The notes under the pieces are model-generated. The model had not been told where the DNA came from. It ran no database searches and saw only the letters and a list, made by a program, of their open reading frames with translations. Below, one piece after another: positions 6,597 through 15,105 of a stretch of 64,000 bases of DNA (within the stretch, counting starts at the first letter, position 1; every line of letters starts with the position of its first letter). The position numbers and the translations under genes were made by a program. Where the stretch lies: NCBI GenBank assembly GCA_017429695.1, contig JAFROK010000054.1:1-64000 (forward strand), given 5' to 3'. Source of the stretch: Clostridia bacterium (GTDB lineage Bacteria > Bacillota > Clostridia > Christensenellales > Aristaeellaceae).

Positions 6597-8822
6597 TCAG
6601 TTGCTTTCTTCCGTAAGGCGCAGGGCCAGGGTAGTGTAGCGGCGGGCGACGTGGTTGTTTTCCACCATGCGCCGGATGATTTCTTCGCTGCCGACCAAAA
6701 CGACCATGCTTTTGGCCCGGGTCATGGCGGTATAGAGCAGGTTTCTTGTCAGGAGCATCGGCGGACCGCCGGTGACCGGCATCACAACCACCGGGAATTC
6801 GCTTCCCTGGGATTTATGGACGGAGAGGCAGTAGGCAGGCTCCAGGGATTCCAGGTCCCCGGCTTCGTATTCCACTTCCTTATCATCGTCAAAGAGCACG
6901 GTCAGCATGTTGTTTTCCGGATCGACGGCCGTGATGAAACCGATGTCCCCGTTGAAGACACCGGCGCCTTCCTCCGTACCGGCCGGCGTGGAGCGGATCC
7001 ATTCGATCTGGTAATCGTTTTTGGTCTGGATGACCTTGTCGCCCAGGCGGAACACCGTATCACCCCAGGATATCTGCGGCTTTCCGGAGACGGACGGATT
7101 CAGGGCTTCCTGCAGGCGGAGGTTCAGGGTATTTACGCCGCACTCGCCTTTTCGGGCGGGGGCCAGCACCTGGATGTTCCGCATGGCCAGGGCGGCGGCT
7201 TCCTTTTCCGGGTAACCGAGGAAGGTTGGCAGGCGCTTTGTCAGCAGAGCGACGATGGCATCTGACGCGTCTGAAAGGGAGAGCTTGCGCTCAAAGAAGA
7301 AATCCGTTCCCTTTTCATTCAGGACCGGCATCTGGCCGTGGTTGATCAGGTGGGCGTTGACGACGATCCGGCTGGCTTCGCTCTGGCGGTAGATATCGGT
7401 GAGCCGCACACAGGGGACCGCGCCGCTGTCCAGGATATCCCGCAGAACGTTGCCGGCGCCGACGCTGGGCAACTGGTCCGCGTCGCCGACGAGGATCAGG
7501 CGGCAGCCCGGTTCAATGGCCCGCAGCAGGGAACGCATCAGCATCAGGTCAATCATGGAGGCTTCATCGGTAATGACACAGTCGGCTTCCAGCGGGTTTT
7601 CCTGGTTGCGGGCAAAAACGCCTTCATCACCGCCGTATTCCAGCAGGCGGTGGATGGTTTTTGCTTCGGCGCCGGTGGCTTCCGTCATACGCTTGGCGGC
7701 GCGGCCGGTCGGCGCGCAGAGAACCACTTCGTTCTCCTCGGAAAGCAATTCCAGGATACAGTTAATAATCGTGGTCTTCCCGGTACCGGGACCGCCGGTG
7801 ATGACAAACATGCCGGTTTCCAGGGCGCGGGTGATGGCCTTGCGCTGGGTGGCGGAAAAAGAGATGCCGTGGTTTTTCTCAAAGGCGGAAATGGCGCGGG
7901 CGGCGCCGGCAAATTTGTCCGTCCGGACGGCGCACATCAGCTCCCGGATCCGCAGGGCCACCTCCTGCTCGGCATGCCAGAAAGCGGGCAGGTAAATCCG
8001 GCGGTTATCCGGTTTTTCGCCGGCTTCCCCGATCAGGGATCCGGAGACGAGCAGGGAACGGAGGGCCTTGGCACACAGCTCCCCGGGAATCTGGAGGAGC
8101 GCGGTGGCCGCGCTGCACAGTTCCTTTTCCGGCAGGTAGACATGGCCGGAGGAAACGGCGGAGTCCCGGAGCATATAGCGGAGCGCACAGCGGATCCGGC
8201 TTTCGCTGTCCGGCGCAACGCCCAGGGCGATACCGATCCGGTCTGCGGTTTTAAAACCGACGCCGTCGATATCGTCGCACAGGCGATAGGGATCCTGCCG
8301 GATAATATCCGGTGTTTGGTCTCCGTAATATTTGCTGATTTTCACGGCCAGGTTGGCCGGGATACCGTATGACTGGAGGAATACCATGGCCCGGCGGACC
8401 GACTGGTGTTCCCGGAAGCTTTCGGCGATCATCTGGCAGCGCTTCGGGCCGATGCCGGGAATTTCTGTCAGGCGCTCGGGATGCTCGGAGAGAACCGACA
8501 TGGTTTCCTCGCCGAACTGGCGCACGATCAGCAGCGCCGTGGCGGGCCCAACCCCGCGGATCAGGCCGCCGGCCAGGTAGCGCTCAATACCCAGCAGGGT
8601 AGTGGGTACCCGAATTTCGCAGGAGGTGCATTTGAACTGCCGGCCGTATGTCTTATGTTCAATCCATTCGCCGGTGAATACCGCCTGTTCCCCGGGACTC
8701 AGTTCCGGCAGTGTTCCGACGACCGTGACCTCGTTGCGGCCGGCCCGGACAGTAATAACGGACCAGCCGTTTTCATCATTGCGGAAAACGGTGCCCAGAA
8801 TGCCGGCCTCGAGCTGTTCCAT
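6597..8822 (-). CDS. recD2: ATP-dependent 5'-3' DNA helicase RecD2
   Basis: A 741-residue superfamily 1B helicase without RecBC partners, as expected for RecD2 in DNA repair and replication fork maintenance. Visible parts: an N-terminal OB-like region (TVFRNDENGWSVITV), helix-hairpin-helix segments (LTEIPGIGPKRCQMI, DIDGVGFKTADRIG), Walker A GGPGTGKTT (about residue 340), Walker B ITDEASMID (about 416), and the late helicase motif LSVHKSQGSEFPVVV (about 664). The start is the ATG at 8822 with GGAGGAC 3-9 bases upstream. The frame stays open for 430 further codons, but that part is Arg-rich antisense of the next gene. Confidence 0.95.
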   Translation of the reverse strand: MEQLEAGILGTVFRNDENGWSVITVRAGRNEVTVVGTLPELSPGEQAVFTGEWIEHKTYGRQFKCTSCEIRVPTTLLGIERYLAGGLIRGVGPATALLIVRQFGEETMSVLSEHPERLTEIPGIGPKRCQMIAESFREHQSVRRAMVFLQSYGIPANLAVKISKYYGDQTPDIIRQDPYRLCDDIDGVGFKTADRIGIALGVAPDSESRIRCALRYMLRDSAVSSGHVYLPEKELCSAATALLQIPGELCAKALRSLLVSGSLIGEAGEKPDNRRIYLPAFWHAEQEVALRIRELMCAVRTDKFAGAARAISAFEKNHGISFSATQRKAITRALETGMFVITGGPGTGKTTIINCILELLSEENEVVLCAPTGRAAKRMTEATGAEAKTIHRLLEYGGDEGVFARNQENPLEADCVITDEASMIDLMLMRSLLRAIEPGCRLILVGDADQLPSVGAGNVLRDILDSGAVPCVRLTDIYRQSEASRIVVNAHLINHGQMPVLNEKGTDFFFERKLSLSDASDAIVALLTKRLPTFLGYPEKEAAALAMRNIQVLAPARKGECGVNTLNLRLQEALNPSVSGKPQISWGDTVFRLGDKVIQTKNDYQIEWIRSTPAGTEEGAGVFNGDIGFITAVDPENNMLTVLFDDDKEVEYEAGDLESLEPAYCLSVHKSQGSEFPVVVMPVTGGPPMLLTRNLLYTAMTRAKSMVVLVGSEEIIRRMVENNHVARRYTTLALRLTEESN

Positions 8823-8892
8823 AAGTCCTCCGGATAAGCAGTTTTGCGGCGGATACGCCTGATAACAGCAAGCATACCACAAAAATGAGGGA

Positions 8893-8921
8893 TTGTCATT
8901 AACGGACGGGTTTGATATAAT
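8893..8921 (+). promoter_or_regulatory. Sigma-A promoter of the TP-linker protein gene
   Basis: TTGTCA (8893-8898) and TATAAT (8916-8921) with a 17-base spacer, about 37 bases before the start codon. Confidence 0.75.
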
Positions 8922-8957
8922 TCTCTTTATCAGCCGGAGAGCAAAGGAGTGGCGTGT

Positions 8958-10232
8958 ATGGATTTCATGAAGACCCTGCTGATCTATATGTCGGCAACAT
9001 TTGCCTTTGCCGTGCAGAACACGGCAGCGCCTTCCGTTACGCCGCCACCTGTGGAAACGCAGCCCCCGGCTGTGGTGGAGACACTCAGTCCCCAGGCCAC
9101 TATGCGGATTATCCAGGGCATTACCCCGGTACCGGGCACGTCCGTAACGCCGCCTCCGGTTCCCGAGATTACGCCGAACAAATCCTATCACAACCTGGCG
9201 CAGGGCTCCAAGGGCAAGGATGTGCGCCGGCTGCAGGAAAGGCTGATTGAACTGGGATATCTTCCCGAAGGCTCCGCGGACGGCGCCTACGGGCGGCAGA
9301 CGTATAATGCGGTCCGCCGTTTCCAGTACTATAACGGACTGACGCAGGACGGTATTGCCGGAGACCGGACGCAGACGTATCTGTTTGAGAACCCGGACGT
9401 GGCTTACAACCAGGACAATGTAACCCCGACACCGGAGCCGACACCCGAACCGACGCCGGTGCCGACACCGGAACCGACGGCAACGCCGACGCCCACGCCG
9501 ACCCCGACACCGGAACCGACGGCAACGCCGACGCCTACGCCGACCGCGACACCGGAACCGACACCGACACCGACACCCACACCGACGGCGACGCCGGAAC
9601 CGACTGCAACGCCGACACCCACACCGACGGCGACACCGGAACCGACGGCGACGCCGGAACCGACTGCAACGCCGACACCCACACCGACGGCGACACCGGA
9701 ACCGACTGCGACGCCGACACCGACGCCGACGGCGACACCGGAACCGACGGCTGAACCCACGCCGGAAGTGACGGTCCCCGTGCATGAGATCGACCTGGAC
9801 GCGGACCTGTTTGTGGCAATCGACGGGTTCATCGCATTTAATGACAACGGTGCTCCGCTGGACTGGGTCGCCGTGAAGGACGGCATTCCGGTAACCTGCT
9901 ACCCGCGGCTGCAGGAGAGCAACGGGCGGATCCGGGTCAGCCTGGACGACCTGGTGAACTGCCTGGAGGGATGGACCCTGACGGACGAAGGCGCGGTTGT
10001 GCTGGAAGCGGAAGGGCATACGCTCGGACTGTATAACGAGGAGAGCGGATGTGTCGCAACGATGGACGGAACAGAAATCCCCATGGAAGCGACCGACTTT
10101 GATTTTGAAAATAACGGGCACTTTATCAACGCGCAGTTCCTGGCCGGCGCCCTGGGAGGGGAAGCCGTATGGGACGCGGAAGAAATAACGCTGATCCTTC
10201 GGATTCCCGCAGCGGTGGCAGAGAAGGACTGA
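8958..10232 (+). CDS. Secreted peptidoglycan-binding protein with TP-rich linker and amine-oxidase-N-like domain
   Basis: About 424 residues. The order is: an N-terminal hydrophobic export segment ([17 protein letters not shown]), a Pro/Thr stretch, a PG_binding_1 domain ([20 protein letters not shown] then [15 protein letters not shown], about residues 80-135), a linker of about 115 residues built of [10 protein letters not shown] and similar units, and a C-terminal domain of about 150 residues ([49 protein letters not shown]). That last domain resembles the copper amine oxidase N-terminal repeat found in clostridial cell-surface proteins. The protein probably sits in the wall and projects its terminal domain. 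Start chosen from AAAGGAG 8 bases upstream. Confidence 0.75.
   Translation: MDFMKTLLIYMSATFAFAVQNTAAPSVTPPPVETQPPAVVETLSPQATMRIIQGITPVPGTSVTPPPVPEITPNKSYHNLAQGSKGKDVRRLQERLIELGYLPEGSADGAYGRQTYNAVRRFQYYNGLTQDGIAGDRTQTYLFENPDVAYNQDNVTPTPEPTPEPTPVPTPEPTATPTPTPTPTPEPTATPTPTPTATPEPTPTPTPTPTATPEPTATPTPTPTATPEPTATPEPTATPTPTPTATPEPTATPTPTPTATPEPTAEPTPEVTVPVHEIDLDADLFVAIDGFIAFNDNGAPLDWVAVKDGIPVTCYPRLQESNGRIRVSLDDLVNCLEGWTLTDEGAVVLEAEGHTLGLYNEESGCVATMDGTEIPMEATDFDFENNGHFINAQFLAGALGGEAVWDAEEITLILRIPAAVAEKD
9423..9770 (+). repeat. DNA repeat encoding the TP/EP-rich linker
   Basis: About 350 bp of imperfect units such as ccgacaccgacg and gcgacaccggaaccgac, period 6-18 bases. Number and order of units are likely to vary between strains. 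It is coding, not a CRISPR array, as there are no spacers. Confidence 0.85.
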
Positions 10233-10259
10233 CTTTTACCGAACGGAGGTACAGCATAT

Positions 10260-10499
10260 ATGAAGTCTGTCAATTTACGGCTCAGCCTGGTTGAAAATGT
10301 CAACCAGTTTGTGAATATTGTTTCCCGCTATCCTTTTGAAATGGATCTCCGGGCAGGGCGCCATGTAGTGGACGCCAAATCGATCCTGGGTATTTTTTCC
10401 CTGGATCTGAGCCGGCCGATTACGCTGGAAATCTACAGTGATGACTGCGGACAGCTGATGGAAGAAATTAAGCCTTTCATCGAAGAAACGGACGCATAA
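10260..10499 (+). CDS. HPr-like protein lacking the active-site histidine
   Basis: A 79-residue protein with the length and fold pattern of phosphocarrier HPr. DAKSILGIFSLDL (about residues 39-51) matches the HPr loop that carries the regulatory serine phosphorylated by HPr kinase. The catalytic histidine expected near residue 15 (GLHARPA motif) is absent: this region reads NVNQFVNIVSRYP. It therefore cannot pass phosphate from enzyme I but could keep a Crh-like regulatory role through the serine. It stands alone between a wall protein and purR. Confidence 0.75.
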   Translation: MKSVNLRLSLVENVNQFVNIVSRYPFEMDLRAGRHVVDAKSILGIFSLDLSRPITLEIYSDDCGQLMEEIKPFIEETDA

Positions 10500-10555
10500 A
10501 AAGACGAACAATAAACGAAAATATTCTTTTCAACATTCGGATAATATGCTAAAAT
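10500..10555 (+). promoter_or_regulatory. Candidate PurBox pair and promoter upstream of purR
   Basis: A box at 10500-10512 (AAAGACGAACAAT) matches 11 of 13 positions of the Bacillus PurBox AWWWCCGAACWWT. An inverted partner at 10532-10544 (TTATCCGAATGTT on the minus strand) matches 10 of 13. They are 19 bases apart. A promoter with weak TTTTCA (10527-10532) and TAAAAT (10550-10555), spacer 17, overlaps the second box, which would allow autorepression. A GGGGA/TCCCC hairpin (10561-10588) follows in the leader. Confidence 0.42.
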
Positions 10556-10624
10556 ATGGATTCAGGGGAGACGAAATGTTCCCCTGAATATCATTTTGCC
10601 TGACAGGCAGGGAGAAGGCCCCAG

Positions 10625-11449
10625 ATGGACAAAATACGCCGGAATGAACGGATGACCGCCATGATGAGACTGCTGGTGGGATCGCCGAACCGGATATTTA
10701 CGCTCAGCAATTTCTGCAACATGTTCGGATCCGCCAAATCCACCATGAGTGAGGATGTGGACCTGCTGCGGGAAGTATGCCGTGAATTTGACCTGGGCGA
10801 GGTGGAAACCGTGACCGGCGCGGCAGGCGGCGTGCGTTACCGCCCGGCTGTGAGCCGGGAGAAGGCCCGGGAATATATTGCCGAACTGTGCGGCCGGCTG
10901 AGCGGAACTGAACGGGTGCTGCCCGGCGGTTTTCTGTATTACAGCGATATTCTCAGCACACCGGATACCGTGAACCGGATGGGGGAGATTATTGCAACGG
11001 AGTATTATGACTGTGCGCCGGATTTTGTGCTGACCATGGAGACCAAAGGGATTCCGGTGGCGTTTTCCACTGCGCACGCACTGGGTGTTCCGCTGGTGAT
11101 TGCACGGCATTCCTCCAAGGCCTATGAAGGTTCCGCGGTGAACATCAACTATGTATCCGGCTCCGGGAACATTGAAATGATGAGCCTGAGCCGCCGGGCG
11201 GTCCGGGAAAACCAGAAAGCGCTGATTGTGGATGATTTTCTGCGGGGCGGCGGAACAGCCAGGGGTATGGTGGAGCTGATGCGGGAATTCAATGTGGAAG
11301 TGACGGGCATGGCGTTTGTCATGGCGGCCGCGTCACCGGAGAAGAAAAAGATCTCGGGCGCCAAGGCGCTGATGACGCTGCGGGTCAGCGACGGCGAGTT
11401 CCCGACGGCTGAAGTGCAGCCCGCGGAATGGCTGGCGGATCCGGTGTAA
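10625..11449 (+). CDS. purR: Purine operon repressor PurR
   Basis: 274 residues, the usual length of Bacillus-type PurR. An N-terminal winged helix-turn-helix (residues 5-70, MMRLLVGSPNRIFTLSNFC) is followed by a phosphoribosyltransferase-like domain. Its PRPP-binding motif ALIVDDFLRGGGTARG is clear (about residues 200-215). PRPP acts as inducer and releases the protein from PurBox DNA. The start ATG follows AGGGAGAAGG. No purine biosynthesis gene is next to it, so it acts in trans. A possible PurBox pair upstream suggests autoregulation. Confidence 0.92.
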   Translation: MDKIRRNERMTAMMRLLVGSPNRIFTLSNFCNMFGSAKSTMSEDVDLLREVCREFDLGEVETVTGAAGGVRYRPAVSREKAREYIAELCGRLSGTERVLPGGFLYYSDILSTPDTVNRMGEIIATEYYDCAPDFVLTMETKGIPVAFSTAHALGVPLVIARHSSKAYEGSAVNINYVSGSGNIEMMSLSRRAVRENQKALIVDDFLRGGGTARGMVELMREFNVEVTGMAFVMAAASPEKKKISGAKALMTLRVSDGEFPTAEVQPAEWLADPV

Positions 11450-11456
11450 ACATGGT

Positions 11457-11486
11457 TTGCCAAAGCAGGCCCCCGTATGGTATAAT
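11457..11486 (+). promoter_or_regulatory. Promoter of the HlyD-like/yggS/sepF cluster
   Basis: TTGCCA (11457-11462) and TATAAT (11481-11486), spacer 18. Confidence 0.65.
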
Positions 11487-11521
11487 CTAATGTTGAATTT
11501 TCCGGGGAAGGGGGTTGGCCT

Positions 11522-12760
11522 GTGTACGATATGGTGCCGCCACAGCCGACGCAGCCTGCACAGCCGCAGCGGCAGAAACGGCTGAGCGTGCCGCAGATCA
11601 TGCTGATCGTGGCTGCGCTGGGTTTCCTTGTGTGGTATCTGGTCAAAACCTTTGTTCCCAGGACGGAACCTTATGCCCAGATTACCCTGGATGCCATCGG
11701 GGAACATTATTCCGGGGACTGCCTGATTGTCCGGGACGAAACGGTCTGGCCGGAGGACGGCGTGGGCAGCGTGGAATATATCGCGCAGGAGGGGTCGGTT
11801 GTCAGGCTGAACGATCCGGTCTGCAAGGTTTACTCTTCCGCCTATACGGAAAAGGAAAAAAAGCTGCTCCAGGATTACCGGGATGACATTAAAAAATACC
11901 AGCTGGAGCTGCTGGCCAAAGAGGTTGCCACGGATGCCCGGGTTGAAAAGCTGGAGAGCGATGTACTGACTCAGGCGAGGGAAGTCCGCGATATCATTCA
12001 GGGCGCCCGGGGCAATATGTTGAACCAGGAAGCGCAGCTGAACGAAGCGATTGATGCCCGCCAGAGTTACCTGCGGGACAAGTTCAGCAGCAACGACCGG
12101 ATGAGCCGCCTCTATAACGAGGAAGACCAGCAGCTGCGGAAAATCCTGAGCTGGACGCGGCCGCGGCCGGCACAGCGGGCCGGAATTGTCAGCTTCTACT
12201 CGGACGGATATGAAAACGGGCTGAAGATGAGCAATTACGAAACCTTCACCCATACCGAAGTCCGGAACATGATGAATGGCTCGAAACCGGCTGCTTCATC
12301 GGATGAGCGCGGAAAAACCTCCGTTTACCGGATTGTGCAGGACGGGTCCTGGGGTGTGCTGATGATCATCCGGGACAGCAAATGGAATCCGGTGGAAGGT
12401 TCGGTTTACGAGCTTCGCCTGGAGAACTTCAAGGCCACCACCGTTTATGCCAAGGTTCTCAGCTATACCCGCATGGGCGGGGAACTGCTGGTCCGCCTGC
12501 GGGTGGATGATACATCGGTACTGCCGGTAATGTACCTGCGAACCTGTACCGGCGTGCTCGGCGACAGTGCCACCAGCCTGACCGTGCCGGAAAAAGCCAT
12601 CTATACGCAGAACAACCAGCAGGGCGTTGTGCGGGTGGAAGGCGAAAGCAAGTGGTTTGTGCAGGTCACAGTCCTGAAGAAGCAGGACGGGATGTGCTAC
12701 ATTACGCCGGTTCAGGCCGGCGCCCTTGAGGAAGGGCAGACGATCAAACTGTTCAATTAG
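11522..12760 (+). CDS. HlyD-like membrane-anchored adaptor protein
   Basis: 412 residues. A short Pro/Gln-rich cytoplasmic tail is followed by one membrane helix (IMLIVAALGFLVWYLVKTFV, about residues 23-42), a beta-rich lipoyl/barrel-sandwich-like part (GSVEYIAQEGSVVRLNDPVCKVY), a coiled coil (about 110-190), and a C-terminal beta-barrel domain ending in TVLKKQDGMCYITPVQAG. This is the layout of HlyD-type periplasmic adaptor proteins. Relatives in Clostridia stand, as here, upstream of yggS-sepF-divIVA, and their role is not established. A GTG start is used after GGGGAAGGGGG; an ATG three codons later is possible. Confidence 0.7.
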   Translation: MYDMVPPQPTQPAQPQRQKRLSVPQIMLIVAALGFLVWYLVKTFVPRTEPYAQITLDAIGEHYSGDCLIVRDETVWPEDGVGSVEYIAQEGSVVRLNDPVCKVYSSAYTEKEKKLLQDYRDDIKKYQLELLAKEVATDARVEKLESDVLTQAREVRDIIQGARGNMLNQEAQLNEAIDARQSYLRDKFSSNDRMSRLYNEEDQQLRKILSWTRPRPAQRAGIVSFYSDGYENGLKMSNYETFTHTEVRNMMNGSKPAASSDERGKTSVYRIVQDGSWGVLMIIRDSKWNPVEGSVYELRLENFKATTVYAKVLSYTRMGGELLVRLRVDDTSVLPVMYLRTCTGVLGDSATSLTVPEKAIYTQNNQQGVVRVEGESKWFVQVTVLKKQDGMCYITPVQAGALEEGQTIKLFN

Positions 12761-12782
12761 CGCGGAAGAAGGCGAAACCGGA

Positions 12783-13472
12783 ATGACGACGGAGGAAAGG
12801 CTTGCGGAGCGGATCGGAATGATCCGGCGGGAGCTGGCGGAAGCCTCGGAAGGCCGGTACCCTGCGCCGAAACTGATTGCGGTGACCAAAACGCATCCGC
12901 CGGAAATGATTCTTCCGCTGAAAGTGGCCGGCATTACCGATATCGGGGAGAACCGGGTGCAGGAACTGCGCGGAAAACTGCCGCAGCTGGAGGGCGCGTT
13001 CCGGATCCATCTGATTGGCCGACTGCAGCGGAACAAGGTTCGCCAGATTATCGGGGACGTATGCATGATCCAGTCCATGGACAGCGTTCCCCTGGCGGAA
13101 GAGATTCACGCGAGGGCGAGCGCGGCTGGCATCCGGATGCCGGTGTTGGTGGAGGTCAGCCCGGCCGGGGAAGCACAGAAAGGCGGCGTTCCCTTCGATG
13201 AAACGGAGGCTTTTCTCCGGCAGATCGCGCCGCTGGAAGGAATCCGGGTGGAAGGCTTGATGGCGGTGATGCCGCTGACGGCGGACGAAGCGCTGCTGGA
13301 TTCGCTGTTTGCGAAAATGCGGCAGCTGTTTGACCGCCTCCGGGAAACGGATATTACCGGAATCCGGATGAATGAACTGAGCATGGGAATGTCCGGGGAT
13401 TACCGGATTGCAGCAAAACATGGCGCCACGATGGTCCGGGTGGGAAGCGCCATATTCGGCCCGCGGAACTGA
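12783..13472 (+). CDS. yggS: YggS-family pyridoxal phosphate homeostasis protein
   Basis: 229 residues, TIM-barrel fold type III PLP protein. LIAVTKTHPPE contains the PLP-binding lysine (about residue 36). IGENRVQEL, FRIHLIGRLQRNKVR, and the C-terminal ELSMGMSGDYRIAAKHGATMVRVGSAIFG are all family hallmarks. The protein binds PLP without known catalysis and keeps PLP and amino-acid pools balanced. It lies 22 bases after the HlyD-like gene and directly before sepF, the conserved Gram-positive order. The ATG at 12783 fits an AAGAAGG ribosome binding site. Confidence 0.93.
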   Translation: MTTEERLAERIGMIRRELAEASEGRYPAPKLIAVTKTHPPEMILPLKVAGITDIGENRVQELRGKLPQLEGAFRIHLIGRLQRNKVRQIIGDVCMIQSMDSVPLAEEIHARASAAGIRMPVLVEVSPAGEAQKGGVPFDETEAFLRQIAPLEGIRVEGLMAVMPLTADEALLDSLFAKMRQLFDRLRETDITGIRMNELSMGMSGDYRIAAKHGATMVRVGSAIFGPRN

Positions 13473-13498
13473 GCGGGAGATAAAGGGAGGAACCAAGG

Positions 13499-14509
13499 AT
13501 GGCCCTGACTGATTTCAAGAACAGGCTGAAGCAGGTGTTTGCCCCGGTGCTGGGAGACGGAACCCGCCGCCCGGACGGGGGAACCAGCTGCTACCGCCCC
13601 ATGAGGAAGCGAATGCCGGGAGACGTGGCCGGCGCGCAGAATGATCACTATGCCCAGCAGCCGGTGCAGTATGTGCATACCGGCTTTACCGGCATGAATC
13701 CCCCGTCGGAATACGGCGGAGGCGGCACCGGCTATATGCCGCAGCCGGATTACAGTCAGACGTCCTATGCCCGGCCGGCATACAGCCAGCAGGGATTCGG
13801 CCAGTCGGCATTCTCCCAGGGGGATGTTTACGCACAGCAGGGTGCGTTCGGCGGGTATGATGCGTTCAACCGGCCGGCTGCCCAGCCGTCCGGTCTCTTC
13901 CAGGGCCGGCCGGAACCGGATGAACGGACCGCGGCCAGGCCGGAACGGGGATGGTTTGCGGGCCGCGAACAGGCCGCACAGCCCAATAATATCTCCTATA
14001 TGCCGGGCGTTGCGCCGGAAGGCAATGCGCCGGTGCAGCATGTGGAGCATATTATGACCCTGACGGGCCTGAAGAGCTGCTATGAAGCCATTGAATGCAT
14101 GAAAAACGGCGAGACGCTGCTGGTGATGCTGGATGCCATCGCAAACGAAAACGAAAGCATGCGGTGCCAGGATATGCTGGCCGGCGCGGCGTTCACCCTG
14201 GGCTGCAGCGTACGGATGCTGCAAGGCGGACGGCTGGTGCTGATTGCGCCGGAAGGCGTTCAGGTCCTGCCGGAGCAGCCGAGCGGCGCACGGCCGGAAT
14301 TCCCTCCGGTATTCATGCAGGCGCAGCAGCCGGCTCCCCAGCCGATTCCCCAGACCGCGGAACCGGTCCAGCGGGAACGGCGCAGCAGCCCCCGGGCAGA
14401 GGAGTGGAACGCCGCGCTGAACGGCGAGATGGAACAGTATAATCCGTATACGGGGAATATGCCGGTGGCTGCCGGCGCATACGGCAGCTTCGGCGGATAC
14501 GGATACTGA
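13499..14509 (+). CDS. sepF: Cell division protein SepF with long disordered linker
   Basis: 336 residues, about twice the Bacillus protein. The N-terminal membrane-binding helix (MALTDFKNRLKQVFAPVLG) and the C-terminal core (residues about 180-265: VEHIMTLTGLKSCYEAIE, MKNGETLLVMLDAI, QDMLAGAAFTLGCSVRMLQGGRLVLIAP) are standard. Between them lie about 160 residues rich in Gln, Tyr, Gly and Pro (repeats like SYARPAYSQQGFGQSAFSQ), and a Pro/Gln tail follows. SepF anchors FtsZ to the membrane and bends it. The linker resembles low-complexity sequences with a tendency for self-association, but that is inference. Confidence 0.92.
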   Translation: MALTDFKNRLKQVFAPVLGDGTRRPDGGTSCYRPMRKRMPGDVAGAQNDHYAQQPVQYVHTGFTGMNPPSEYGGGGTGYMPQPDYSQTSYARPAYSQQGFGQSAFSQGDVYAQQGAFGGYDAFNRPAAQPSGLFQGRPEPDERTAARPERGWFAGREQAAQPNNISYMPGVAPEGNAPVQHVEHIMTLTGLKSCYEAIECMKNGETLLVMLDAIANENESMRCQDMLAGAAFTLGCSVRMLQGGRLVLIAPEGVQVLPEQPSGARPEFPPVFMQAQQPAPQPIPQTAEPVQRERRSSPRAEEWNAALNGEMEQYNPYTGNMPVAAGAYGSFGGYGY

Positions 14510-14600
14510 TACCGGGCGGTGCCCGGAGACAGAAAACGGCGTATGGCAATGTTTCATCGGAAATATTCAAATAAAAAAATAAAACAGGGAGGCTGAAAGC

Positions 14601-15074
14601 ATGGAGAAGATCACGGTTGAAGTGATTGCCCACAAGGAGTTTACGATTTCCTCCAAGGGGTACAATCAGGCAGAAGTGGACAATTTCCTGGATGACATCT
14701 GCGAAGAGCTGGAACGGATGGAAAAAGAAATCACGGAACTGCGCCAGAAGACCACAATGGTCCATCCGGCTGCTCCGGCGCCTGCTTCTTCCGGCGTGTC
14801 GGAAGATCAGGAAAGAAGCTTCCGTGAAGTACTGGAAATGGCCATGCAGGTGAAGGATGATACGATCCGAAAGGCCCGGGAGGATGCCGAAGCCATTCGT
14901 GCAAAGGCTGAAACCGAAGCGACGGAACGGCTGAACGGACTGAACGAGGAGAAGGATACCCTGGTGAAGGAAGTGGCGGACCTGAAGGCAGCCGGTGCAG
15001 AATACCGCGCGAAGTTCGAAGAGCTGCTCCAGGCCCAGCAGGAAGCGCTGGACAAGGCTGCGGAACTGTTCTGA
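14601..15074 (+). CDS. divIVA: DivIVA-like cell division initiation protein
   Basis: 157 residues. The N-terminal DivIVA domain (EFTISSKGYNQAEVDNFLDDI, about residues 12-32, split by a glycine turn) binds curved membrane, followed by a coiled coil (LERMEKEITELRQ; then about 90-150 rich in Ala, Glu, Lys). It would mark poles and septa. A strong ribosome binding site (AGGGAGG) precedes the ATG. An AT-rich gap of 91 bases with a CCGGGC/GCCCGG hairpin separates it from sepF. Confidence 0.9.
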   Translation: MEKITVEVIAHKEFTISSKGYNQAEVDNFLDDICEELERMEKEITELRQKTTMVHPAAPAPASSGVSEDQERSFREVLEMAMQVKDDTIRKAREDAEAIRAKAETEATERLNGLNEEKDTLVKEVADLKAAGAEYRAKFEELLQAQQEALDKAAELF

Positions 15075-15105
15075 CAGACGCTGAATCGGGAAAGGGGCGC
15101 AGGAG

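Noticed and set aside
9423..9770. Short periodic repeats that could suggest a CRISPR or satellite
   Set aside because: In-frame coding for a TP/EP linker, with no spacers.
8823..10121. Minus-strand extension of the recD2 frame by about 430 codons
   Set aside because: Arg/Cys-rich antisense of the TP repeat gene. The ATG at 8822 has a strong ribosome binding site and is the normal RecD2 start.
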